Assembly (NCBI GenBank): GCA_902778205.1
Contig: CACYWX010000178.1
Location: forward strand, 1 to 6,675
From: an uncultured Ruminococcus sp.
GTDB taxonomy: Bacteria > Bacillota > Clostridia > Oscillospirales > CAG-272
Length of the DNA stretch: 6,675 bases
Reading direction: 5' to 3'
The notes beneath the pieces are model-generated. The model was not told the origin of the DNA, ran no database searches, and worked only from the letters and a program-made list of their open reading frames with translations. A program made the translations under genes and the position numbers. Positions 1-5,487 of the stretch are shown here, piece by piece (position 1 is the first letter of the stretch; every line of letters begins with the position of its first letter).

Positions 1-60
1 GAACTGCAGGGAGAAGAACGTACACGCACCGAATAAAAGAAGATATTCCATCAGCAGAAG

Positions 61-87
61 ATGATCGGCCGGGCGGCCCGGCATCAT
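61..87 (-). terminator. GC-rich hairpin downstream of kdgK, possible weak terminator
   Basis: An inverted repeat lies 35 bp beyond the kdgK stop. Outer arms ATGAT (61-65) and ATCAT (83-87) enclose a GC-rich inner stem, GCCGG (68-72) with CCGGC (78-82). Read on the minus strand it follows kdgK, but the bases after it (CTTCTGCTG...) do not form a U-tract, and a pyrimidine-rich TCTTCTTTTATT stretch comes only about 20 nt later. It could end or protect the kdgK transcript, but it is not a canonical intrinsic terminator. A smaller hairpin (CGGC/GCCG, 89-100) sits between it and the gene. Bases 1-60 show no recognisable gene. Confidence 0.4.
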
Positions 88-121
88 TCGGCAAACGCCG
101 GACCGCTACATGCCGTTTGTC

Positions 122-1195
122 TTATCTCTTCACTCTGGCGTTGCCGCCCCAGACGGACCAGACCTGCTCCTCGTCCGCGGGCTGTGCATAGTCCGTCAGG
201 AAGGTGGTGGCCAGCGCGCCGGTCGCCCAGCCGAACTGCACCCATTTTTCGGGCTCCCAGCCCTTCAGCATGGCGTACAGGAGACCGCCCACGAAGCCGT
301 CGCCGCCGCCGATCCGGTCCAGCACGTGGATGGGACGGGGATCCGCCACGTACCACTCGTCGCCGCAGAGGGTGATGGCGCCCCAGATGTGCTCGTTGAC
401 GTTCACTACCTGTCTCAGGGTCGTGGCGAAGACCTCCGCGTTCGGGAAGGTCTGCTTCACCACGCCGATCATGCCCTTGAAGCTGTCGATCTTGGAGGCC
501 AGATCCTTTCCTCCCGCCTCGGGTCCCTCGATGCCCAGGGCCAGCTGGAAGTCCTCCTCGTTGCCCACGAGAATGTCCGCGACGGAGGCGATTTCCGTGA
601 AGGCGGCTCTCAGCTCGGCCTCGCGACCCTTCCAGAAGGAGGCGCGGTAGTTGAGGTCGAAGGACACCTTGGTTCCGTACTTCTTCGCGGCCCGGGCCAG
701 CGCCAGGCAGAATTCCGAGGTCTCGGGGGACAGCGCGCCGATGAGTCCGGACAGATGCAGGATCTCAACGCCCTCCTCGCCGAAGATCCGGTCCACGTCG
801 AAGTCCTTTACGTTCAGGGTGCGGCCCACCTCTCCGGCCCGGTCGTTTGCCACTCTGGGACCTCGGGAGCCGTAGCCGCTGTCGCCGATGTTGAACTGGT
901 GCCGGTATCCCCAGGGACCGCCCTGCTCCACCTCCGCGCCCTCGTAGTCGATGCCCCGGGAGCGCAGGTTCCGTTTGATGAAGTCCGCAATGGGGCTGTC
1001 CTTGACGAAGGTGGTCAGCACCTTGGTCCGCATGCCCAGGTAGGAGGCGATGGAGATCACGTTGGATTCGGCGCTGGTGGCCTGCATGAAGAAGGTGTCG
1101 GACGACTGCACCGGCTGGCCGTTCATGGGGCAGATGCGGACGCCCATGGATGTGGGCACCACGATGGCGTACTTGCAGTTTTCTCTGAATTTCAT
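122..1195 (-). CDS. kdgK: PfkB-family sugar kinase, probable 2-keto-3-deoxygluconate kinase
   Basis: This 357-residue cytosolic kinase of the PfkB (ribokinase) family probably phosphorylates 2-keto-3-deoxy-D-gluconate with ATP to KDPG, the aldolase substrate of the Entner-Doudoroff and hexuronate routes. The family signature is DRIGGGDGF at residues 293-301, with D299 as the expected catalytic base. The GGGD form, where ribokinases have GAGD, is common in KDG-type kinases as I recall them. A glycine-rich substrate segment (GGPWGYRHQF, about 87-96) and SFDLNYRASFW (about 198-208) also fit sugar-acid kinases. The ATG at 1195 is chosen because GGAGGGG lies 6 nt upstream (1202-1208); an overlapping ATG at 1200 opens only two codons. 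The gene follows gnd after an AT-rich 266 bp gap and may have its own promoter, though none is clear. Family assignment is firm. The substrate is inferred; fructokinase or another ketose/sugar-acid kinase is possible. Confidence 0.8.
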   Translation of the reverse strand: MKFRENCKYAIVVPTSMGVRICPMNGQPVQSSDTFFMQATSAESNVISIASYLGMRTKVLTTFVKDSPIADFIKRNLRSRGIDYEGAEVEQGGPWGYRHQFNIGDSGYGSRGPRVANDRAGEVGRTLNVKDFDVDRIFGEEGVEILHLSGLIGALSPETSEFCLALARAAKKYGTKVSFDLNYRASFWKGREAELRAAFTEIASVADILVGNEEDFQLALGIEGPEAGGKDLASKIDSFKGMIGVVKQTFPNAEVFATTLRQVVNVNEHIWGAITLCGDEWYVADPRPIHVLDRIGGGDGFVGGLLYAMLKGWEPEKWVQFGWATGALATTFLTDYAQPADEEQVWSVWGGNARVKR

Positions 1196-1461
1196 GTCAT
1201 TCCCCTCCGTTATTGTTATTCTAATACTAAACCCCTTCTAAAGGGATACGCGTCTTCTTGAAAGAAGCCTGGCAAGAACTTCTGAAATGGATATGGACAG
1301 GCTACATCAATACTGTATAGTTGAAGCCATGACACACCAATATGGTCATCCAACCTTATCAGAGTTATTGTACGCGAGCTCATCGCAAGGCGATTCGCCT
1401 TCTACATCTTGCGATCAAAACCCGTACAGATAGCTCCATAGAAGGAAAACAGTATATATTT
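1196..1461. other. AT-rich intergenic gap between gnd and kdgK
   Basis: These 266 bases contain no gene I can support. GC content is about 42% by my count over 1201-1460, against 60-68% in flanking coding lines. Reading frames are short on both strands and resemble no protein I recognise. On the minus strand the last part holds the kdgK ribosome binding site and a T/A-rich stretch with weak -10-like hexamers (TAGTAT, TAGAAT at about 1217-1230) but no matching -35. Small hairpins occur at about 1234-1246 (CCCTT/AAGGG) and 1253-1266 (CTTCT/AGAAG). No U-tract terminator for gnd is visible. It could be a decayed insertion, a regulatory leader, or an RNA gene not recognisable by eye. Confidence 0.6.
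1382..1415. repeat. Nested inverted repeat in the gnd-kdgK gap
   Basis: The 8-base arms ATCGCAAG (1382-1389) and CTTGCGAT (1408-1415) are perfect reverse complements. Within them a second perfect repeat, AAGGCG (1387-1392) and CGCCTT (1396-1401), has a 3-base loop. The two stems share three bases, so they either compete or form a stacked ATCGC/GCGAT stem carrying the inner hairpin. No T-run follows on either strand, so it is not an intrinsic terminator. It could be an RNA-processing or stability element between gnd and kdgK. Confidence 0.55.
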
Positions 1462-2919
1462 TTACGCGTTGTACTGGGTGGAAGCCGTGGTCCCCACCTC
1501 TCCGTTATTCCAGTCCGTGTGGAAGAACTGACCTCTCGGGGCGTCCACTCTTTCGTAGGTGTGCGCGCCGAAGTAGTCACGCTGGGCCTGCAGGAGGTTG
1601 GCGGGAAGCCGTTCCGTGCGGTAGCCGTCGAAATAGGCTAGGGCGGAGGTCATGGCGGGCATGGGAATGCCGGAGAGGATACCCGCGGCGCAGGCCCGTC
1701 TCCATCCCGCCTCGGCTCCGGTCAGGGCGTCGCGGAAATAAGGCGCCAGCATCAGGTTCGTGATGTCCGGATCCGCGTCGAAGGCCTCCTTGATCTTGCC
1801 GAGGAACACGCTCCGGATGATGCACCCGCCCCGCCACATGAGGGCGATGCCGCCGTAGTTCAGGTTCCAGCCGTAGCTCTCCGCCGCCTGACGCATGAGG
1901 GAATACCCCTGGGCGTAGGAGACGATCTTCGAGGCGTAGAGCGCGTTCTTCAGGTCCTCGAGGAACGCCGCCCGGTCTCCCTCGAACTTCACGCAGGGAC
2001 CCGTCAGGATCTTCGACGCCGCGGTTCTCTCCTCCTTGACGGCGGACAGGCACCGGGCGAACACGGCCTCGCCGATGAGGGTCAGCGGGATCCCCTCGTC
2101 CAGAGCGGAGATGGCGGTCCATTTGCCGGTCCCCTTCTGTCCCGCCGTATCCAGGATCTTGTCCAGAAGCGGCGCGCCGTCCTCGTCCTTCCGGGTGAGG
2201 ATGTCCGCCGTGATGCCGATCAGATAGGAATCCAGCACGCCCTCGTTCCAGGCGGAAAAGGTCTCGTGCATTTCCTCCGCCGTCATGCCGAGGTAGTCCC
2301 GCATGATCTGGTAGGCCTCGCAGATCAGCTGCATGTCGCCGTATTCGATGCCGTTGTGGACCATCTTGACGAAATGGCCCGCGCCGCCCTCTCCGACCCA
2401 GTCGCAGCAGGGGGAGCCGTCGTCCACCTTGGCGCAGATGGCCTGCAGGATGGGCTTCACCCTCGGCCATGCGTCGGGAGATCCGCCGGGCATCATGGAC
2501 GGGCCGATGAAGGCTCCCTCAGCGCCGCCGGATACGCCGGTCCCGATGTAGAGCATGCCGTGCTCCTCCACCGTTTTGCACCGCCGTGCCGTATCCGGGA
2601 AATGGGAGTTGCCGCCGTCGATGATGATGTCGCCGGGGGACAGCAGGGGGAGGAGCTTTTCGATGGTCTCATCCACGGGGGAACCCGCCCGGATCATCAT
2701 CATGACCACCCGGGGCGTCTCCAGGCTGCTCACCAGCTCCTCGAAGGAGTACGCCGGGATGAAGTTCTTTCCGCTTCCCCGCCCGTTTATGAACTTATCC
2801 ACCACGCCGTCCCAGATGTCGTAAACCGCGACGGTGTAGCCGTGCCGCTCCATGTTCATGGAGAGGTTCTCCCCCATGACCGCCATGCCGATCATGCCGA
2901 TGTCCGCTTTGTTTTTCAT
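1462..2919 (-). CDS. gnd: 6-phosphogluconate dehydrogenase, decarboxylating
   Basis: This is a full-length (485 aa) cytosolic 6PGDH, which oxidises and decarboxylates 6-phospho-D-gluconate to ribulose 5-phosphate with reduction of NAD(P). The N-terminal Rossmann motif GMIGMAVMGENL spans residues 8-19. IIDGGNS is at 99-105, and the substrate signature VSGGAEGAFIGPSMMPGG is at 129-146. The catalytic block HFVKMVHNGIEYGDMQ (182-197) supplies K185 and E192, matching E. coli K183 and E190. The all-helical C-terminal domain follows, ending in the tail motif DYFGAHTYER (448-457) and FHTDW (466-470). It is slightly longer than the E. coli enzyme (468 aa), as in the long dimeric class. The ATG at 2919 has AAAGGG 9 nt upstream. 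It lies 39 bp after the PHP gene with no terminator between them, so the two are probably co-transcribed. Whether it uses NADP or NAD cannot be read safely here. Confidence 0.97.
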   Translation of the reverse strand: MKNKADIGMIGMAVMGENLSMNMERHGYTVAVYDIWDGVVDKFINGRGSGKNFIPAYSFEELVSSLETPRVVMMMIRAGSPVDETIEKLLPLLSPGDIIIDGGNSHFPDTARRCKTVEEHGMLYIGTGVSGGAEGAFIGPSMMPGGSPDAWPRVKPILQAICAKVDDGSPCCDWVGEGGAGHFVKMVHNGIEYGDMQLICEAYQIMRDYLGMTAEEMHETFSAWNEGVLDSYLIGITADILTRKDEDGAPLLDKILDTAGQKGTGKWTAISALDEGIPLTLIGEAVFARCLSAVKEERTAASKILTGPCVKFEGDRAAFLEDLKNALYASKIVSYAQGYSLMRQAAESYGWNLNYGGIALMWRGGCIIRSVFLGKIKEAFDADPDITNLMLAPYFRDALTGAEAGWRRACAAGILSGIPMPAMTSALAYFDGYRTERLPANLLQAQRDYFGAHTYERVDAPRGQFFHTDWNNGEVGTTASTQYNA

Positions 2920-2958
2920 GATGATGCGCCCTTTCTTCCTGTATGGTTCGGAGCCTTC

Positions 2959-3819
2959 TCAGCCCCGCGTTCTTTCCTTCATGCGTTCCAGCACCGCGTA
3001 GGGGATGACGAGACCTCCCGTGCCGCGTCCGATGGAGATGTGCGGCTTGAAGGATCCGTGAAAATCCGTCCCTCCGGACAGCTTCAATCCGTATTTCGCC
3101 GCCAGTCCCCGGTATTCGGTTTCCATCTCCGGCGTGTAGTCCGTATAATAACCCTCGACCCCCGTGAGCCCCTCCTCCGCCAGCCGCTTCACGAAGGCGT
3201 CCAGCACCTCCGGCGGCTTTTTCGTCAGATGGAGATGGGCCAGATAGGCGTCCCCGCCCGCATCCCGGATCAGCTTCACCGCCTCCGTGTCCGTCAGGGC
3301 CTGCGCCTCGGAGTAGCAGGGCCGCCCCACGTTCAGCCATTCGGCGAAAGCTGCCTTCGGAGACACGGAATATCCCTTGTCCGTCATGATCCGCGCGATG
3401 TGGGCACGGCACAGGATCCCGCCTCCCGCCACGGCCTTCACCTCGTCCAGCGTCACGTGGATTCCGTGCTCCGCCAGCATGAGGCAGGTCTCTCCGATCC
3501 GCTCAGTCCGCACCCGCCGGATCTCATCCACAGCGTCCCGGAGGACGGGGGAATCCGGATCGATGAAATAGCCGAGGATGTGGGTCTCCGTGTCCGACTG
3601 CGCCGACAGCTCGATGGCGGGAATCACCTCGATCCCGATGTCACGGCCGGTCCGGAGGGCTTCCTTCACCCCGTCCGCCGTATCGTGATCGGACAGCGCC
3701 ACCGCCGAGAGCCCCGCTTCCTTTGCGTGCCGGACCAGCTCAGCGGGAGTCATGGAACCGTCTGACATGGTGGAGTGGGTGTGCAGATCGATCCGTCTCT
3801 GGTCTTCGGGTCCGTTCAT
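2959..3819 (-). CDS. PHP-domain phosphoesterase (TrpH / RNase AM-like)
   Basis: This 286-residue PHP-domain protein belongs to the family of E. coli RnmA/YciV (TrpH) and the nucleoside 3',5'-bisphosphate phosphatases, soluble metal-dependent phosphoesterases. The trinuclear metal site is complete by eye: H13, H15 and D20 in DLHTHSTMSDG, H45 in SDHDT, E70 in PAIEL, H80 in THILGYF, H140 in RAHIA, H195 in YLAHL, and D252 and H254 in TDFHG. An insertion of about 100 residues between H80 and H195 fits this subfamily. The ATG at 3819 overlaps the stop of the upstream LarA homologue as ATGA, so translation is probably coupled, and AGGAAGG lies 4 nt upstream. Known relatives remove phosphate from 3',5'-bisphosphate nucleotides or degrade short 5'-monophosphate RNA. 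Its place in a sugar-acid operon leaves a sugar-phosphate substrate open. Confidence 0.88.
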   Translation of the reverse strand: MNGPEDQRRIDLHTHSTMSDGSMTPAELVRHAKEAGLSAVALSDHDTADGVKEALRTGRDIGIEVIPAIELSAQSDTETHILGYFIDPDSPVLRDAVDEIRRVRTERIGETCLMLAEHGIHVTLDEVKAVAGGGILCRAHIARIMTDKGYSVSPKAAFAEWLNVGRPCYSEAQALTDTEAVKLIRDAGGDAYLAHLHLTKKPPEVLDAFVKRLAEEGLTGVEGYYTDYTPEMETEYRGLAAKYGLKLSGGTDFHGSFKPHISIGRGTGGLVIPYAVLERMKERTRG

Positions 3820-5066
3820 TCTTCCTTCCTCTTCCAGAGTCCCAGCGCGGGATTGCTCACATAGAAGAACCGCTCCCCGTTCTTCTCGTTCCAGCCATCC
3901 TTAAGCTTCGCGGGATCGTATTCGGCGGCGGCCTCGGCGTAGGGTCTCCAGCGGAAGTTCACGCCCTCCACCTCTTCCTTCGAGACCTGCTCCGTGCAGT
4001 AGGTGATGGAGAACCGCCCGTCGGAGGAGCCGTGGATCAGGTGCGCCGCCACAGACAGGTTGTTCGCCAGGTCCTCGTGCTCCTTCACCAGCTCCAGCAC
4101 CCGCTCCCGGCCCACATAGCCGTATTTGCGGATGAGCCGGTCGTTTTCCGGATCCTCGCCGAACCGGTTCACGCCGGGGGCCAGCACGATAAGCTCGCCG
4201 CCGTCCGCGATGGCCATCCGGGTCCGGTACACCGCCTTGTTGCCAAGCCAAGTGGACTTGAATTCCCGGGGATCCAGATAGACCACGACCTTTCGGAAGG
4301 GCTCGTCCACCGTGATGAGGTTGCGCTTCTGGCTGTCCTCCACGGCCGCCTCGAAATTGGACCGGTCCCGACCGGCGTAGAGGCCGTGGATGTTGGTCCT
4401 GTCCCCGGTGTTCGTGGTGGTGGTCAGCAGATAGAGGATGGGCAGATCCCGGATGAAGTGCTCCTCGGCGTAGTCGAACACCCGGCGCACGGGAGAAAAA
4501 TCCCGGCCCATGATCCGCTCAAGCCCGTAGAAGGCCCCCAGCATGTGGGAGGAGTTGATCATGGAGGAGCCGCCGCAGCCCACAAAGATGTTCTTGGAGT
4601 AGTTGGCCATGCCCACCACCTCGTGGGGGACCACCTGACCCACGGACACGATCAGATCGTACCCGCCGTCCACCAGCCGGTGATTGACCTCCACGTCGAT
4701 CTTTTCGTTCACCAGTCCCTCGGACACCTCCGAGACGAAGGACGCGGGCACCTCGCCCAGCTTCACCACGTCGTCCCGCCAGCGGTGTACGATCAGATCC
4801 TTGTGCTTCACCCGGCCCAGGAAGAAGGCGTCGCATTCCTCCTCCGACATGGGCGCGTGGGTCCCCAGAGCCGGCATGACGTCGATTTTACACCGGTCTC
4901 CCAGCAGATCGATGATGAAGGCCGTGATTCTGCCCGCTCCGGAGTACATCCGGGTGAAGTCCGGAGGAATGATGAGAATGCGTTTCGCCTCCGTCTTTCC
5001 GAGCTGTTCGGCCAGCGCCTGTCTCAGACTGTCGTCGGACAGACCCCGTTCGCTTCTGTATATCAT
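3816..5066 (-). CDS. LarA-family nickel-pincer racemase/epimerase homologue
   Basis: This 416-residue protein belongs to the LarA (DUF2088) family, near the length of lactate racemase (about 424). LarA inverts an alpha-hydroxy acid carbon with a nickel-pincer nucleotide bound to lysine. The cofactor and catalytic residues are present at LarA spacing: H70 in ALGTH (LarA H108), H148 in VPHEVVG (H174), K158 (K184, exactly 10 later) and H174 (H200, exactly 16 later). D36 and R39 in PDFTR match the SDHTR motif, and K277 lies where I place LarA K298. LarA family members acting on other hydroxy acids, including gluconate 2-epimerase, are known. With gnd and kdgK downstream, gluconate/mannonate epimerisation is my favoured guess. 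The start at 5066 is chosen because AAGAGGA sits 6 nt upstream (5073-5079). The in-frame ATG at 5126 lies inside the promoter, and the ATGs at 5090-5093 lack a binding site. LarB, LarC and LarE must be encoded elsewhere. Confidence 0.9.
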   Translation of the reverse strand: MIYRSERGLSDDSLRQALAEQLGKTEAKRILIIPPDFTRMYSGAGRITAFIIDLLGDRCKIDVMPALGTHAPMSEEECDAFFLGRVKHKDLIVHRWRDDVVKLGEVPASFVSEVSEGLVNEKIDVEVNHRLVDGGYDLIVSVGQVVPHEVVGMANYSKNIFVGCGGSSMINSSHMLGAFYGLERIMGRDFSPVRRVFDYAEEHFIRDLPILYLLTTTTNTGDRTNIHGLYAGRDRSNFEAAVEDSQKRNLITVDEPFRKVVVYLDPREFKSTWLGNKAVYRTRMAIADGGELIVLAPGVNRFGEDPENDRLIRKYGYVGRERVLELVKEHEDLANNLSVAAHLIHGSSDGRFSITYCTEQVSKEEVEGVNFRWRPYAEAAAEYDPAKLKDGWNEKNGERFFYVSNPALGLWKRKEE

Positions 5067-5072
5067 GGCAGG

Positions 5073-5079
5073 TCCTCTT
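5073..5079 (-). promoter_or_regulatory. Ribosome binding site fixing the LarA-homologue start
   Basis: On the minus strand AAGAGGA lies 6 nt before the ATG at 5064-5066. The upstream in-frame ATGs at 5126 and about 5090-5093 have no comparable site, so this element decides the start codon. Confidence 0.85.
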
Positions 5080-5116
5080 TTCCTTTGCATCATGGAATAA
5101 AAACCGTTCTGTGGGT

Positions 5117-5145
5117 ATTGTACCATGACCGCCGCGCAATGTCAA
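5117..5145 (-). promoter_or_regulatory. Sigma-A promoter of the LarA homologue-PHP-gnd unit
   Basis: On the minus strand a perfect -35 box TTGACA (5145-5140) is followed by a 17-bp spacer and TACAAT (5122-5117), one base from the consensus -10. The predicted start is an A near 5110-5112, giving a leader of about 45 nt before the ATG at 5066. It is one of two divergent promoters in the 5067-5487 gap. Confidence 0.9.
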
Positions 5146-5193
5146 GCCGGTTTCCGCTCTTCTCCTCCGGTTCACGGGGGCGGTCTTTTTGTA

Positions 5194-5226
5194 CCAAAAC
5201 CGGGCGGAAACATCCGTCGGTTTTGG
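5194..5226. promoter_or_regulatory. Perfect 9-bp inverted repeat, candidate operator
   Basis: CCAAAACCG (5194-5202) and CGGTTTTGG (5218-5226) are perfect reverse complements separated by 15 bp, ending 12 bp before the -35 box of the purE promoter. An inner CGG/CCG pair (5205-5207, 5214-5216) adds some dyad symmetry. No T-run follows on either strand, so a terminator is unlikely. The arms contain AAAACCG in inverted orientation, which resembles the first half of the B. subtilis PurR PurBox (AWWWCCGAACWWT, recalled). The core CGAA is only partly kept (CCGA in the right arm read on the minus strand). A repressor site for purE, or for both divergent units, is the best reading. Confidence 0.55.
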
Positions 5227-5238
5227 CGTCCGCGGGAC

Positions 5239-5267
5239 TTGACGAAACATGAAAAATCCGGTATAAT
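5239..5267 (+). promoter_or_regulatory. Sigma-A promoter of the purE leader
   Basis: TTGACG (5239-5244), a 17-bp spacer and a perfect TATAAT (5262-5267) form a strong promoter. The predicted start is near 5274, only a few bases before the first stem of the ZTP riboswitch at 5278. That is the usual arrangement for a riboswitch-controlled leader. Confidence 0.92.
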
Positions 5268-5276
5268 AAGAATGAC

Positions 5277-5374
5277 AGCTTTCTGTGACTGACGGGTGGG
5301 GGACCTTCCCCGGCGGAATCGACCGCGTGAAACAGAAAGCGGCCGCGTTATGCGGTAAGCCGACCGTCTGGGCA
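5277..5374 (+). ncRNA. ZTP (pfl motif) riboswitch in the purE leader
   Basis: This is a ZTP/ZMP-sensing aptamer, the class that senses the purine intermediate AICAR-5'-phosphate and its triphosphate when 10-formyl-THF runs short. P1 is a perfect 9-bp helix: GCTTTCTGT (5278-5286) with ACAGAAAGC (5332-5340). It is followed at once by the conserved element GACTGACG (5287-5294, consensus GACUGGCG). The 3' domain carries CCGTCTGGGCA (5364-5374, consensus CCGCCUGGGCA). The pseudoknot is kept by a paired change: GACG (5291-5294) pairs with CGTC (5365-5368), so A5292-U5367 replaces the usual G-C. P3 can form from GCC (5359-5361) and GGC (5371-5373). The region between the conserved element and the P1 3' arm is longer than in short examples and may hold an extra hairpin (5313-5326). 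Its position between promoter and purE is the standard context. Confidence 0.93.
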
Positions 5375-5409
5375 TGCGATTCCCTTGTGGACGTATGCCT
5401 TTTTGTATT
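5371..5409 (+). terminator. Riboswitch expression-platform terminator
   Basis: GGCATGCG (5371-5378) pairs with CGTATGCC (5392-5399) in an 8-bp stem with one G-U pair and a 13-base loop, followed by TTTTTGTATT (5400-5409). The 5' arm begins within the conserved CTGGGCA of the riboswitch (GGC, 5371-5373 is needed for P3). Ligand-stabilised P3 and the terminator are therefore mutually exclusive. Binding of ZTP/ZMP should let polymerase read through into purE. Confidence 0.88.
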
Positions 5410-5487
5410 ATTATCAGCATTATCGGAGGGATTTCCGGTCCGCCGTCCGCCCTCCCATCCACGCGGCGGAGATTGGAGTATTGCGGA

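Noticed and set aside
110..1261. Long plus-strand open frame (383 codons) opposite the kinase gene
   Set aside because: It mirrors the codon structure of the minus-strand PfkB kinase, has no ribosome site or recognisable domain, and is a typical GC-rich antisense artefact.
2266..3765. Plus-strand open frame (499 codons) opposite gnd and the PHP gene
   Set aside because: It spans two well-supported minus-strand genes. Its translation is rich in His, Arg and Pro without domain motifs.
5067..5126. Longer LarA homologue starting at the ATG at 5126
   Set aside because: That ATG lies between the -35 and -10 boxes of the gene's promoter, so it is not in the transcript. A good ribosome site precedes 5066.
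5194..5226. Inverted repeat as a bidirectional terminator
   Set aside because: Neither strand has a U-tract after the stem, and no gene ends here. An operator role fits better.
3723..5252. Plus-strand open frame (509 codons) opposite the LarA homologue
   Set aside because: It covers the LarA coding sequence and the promoter region, has no initiation signals, and has low-complexity composition. It is a shadow frame.
5374..5487. Extended PurE start at 5374
   Set aside because: The frame is open, but the ATG is in the terminator stem, and the added residues match nothing in PurE. The ATG at 5488 begins with the family MKKVAVIMGSDSD start.
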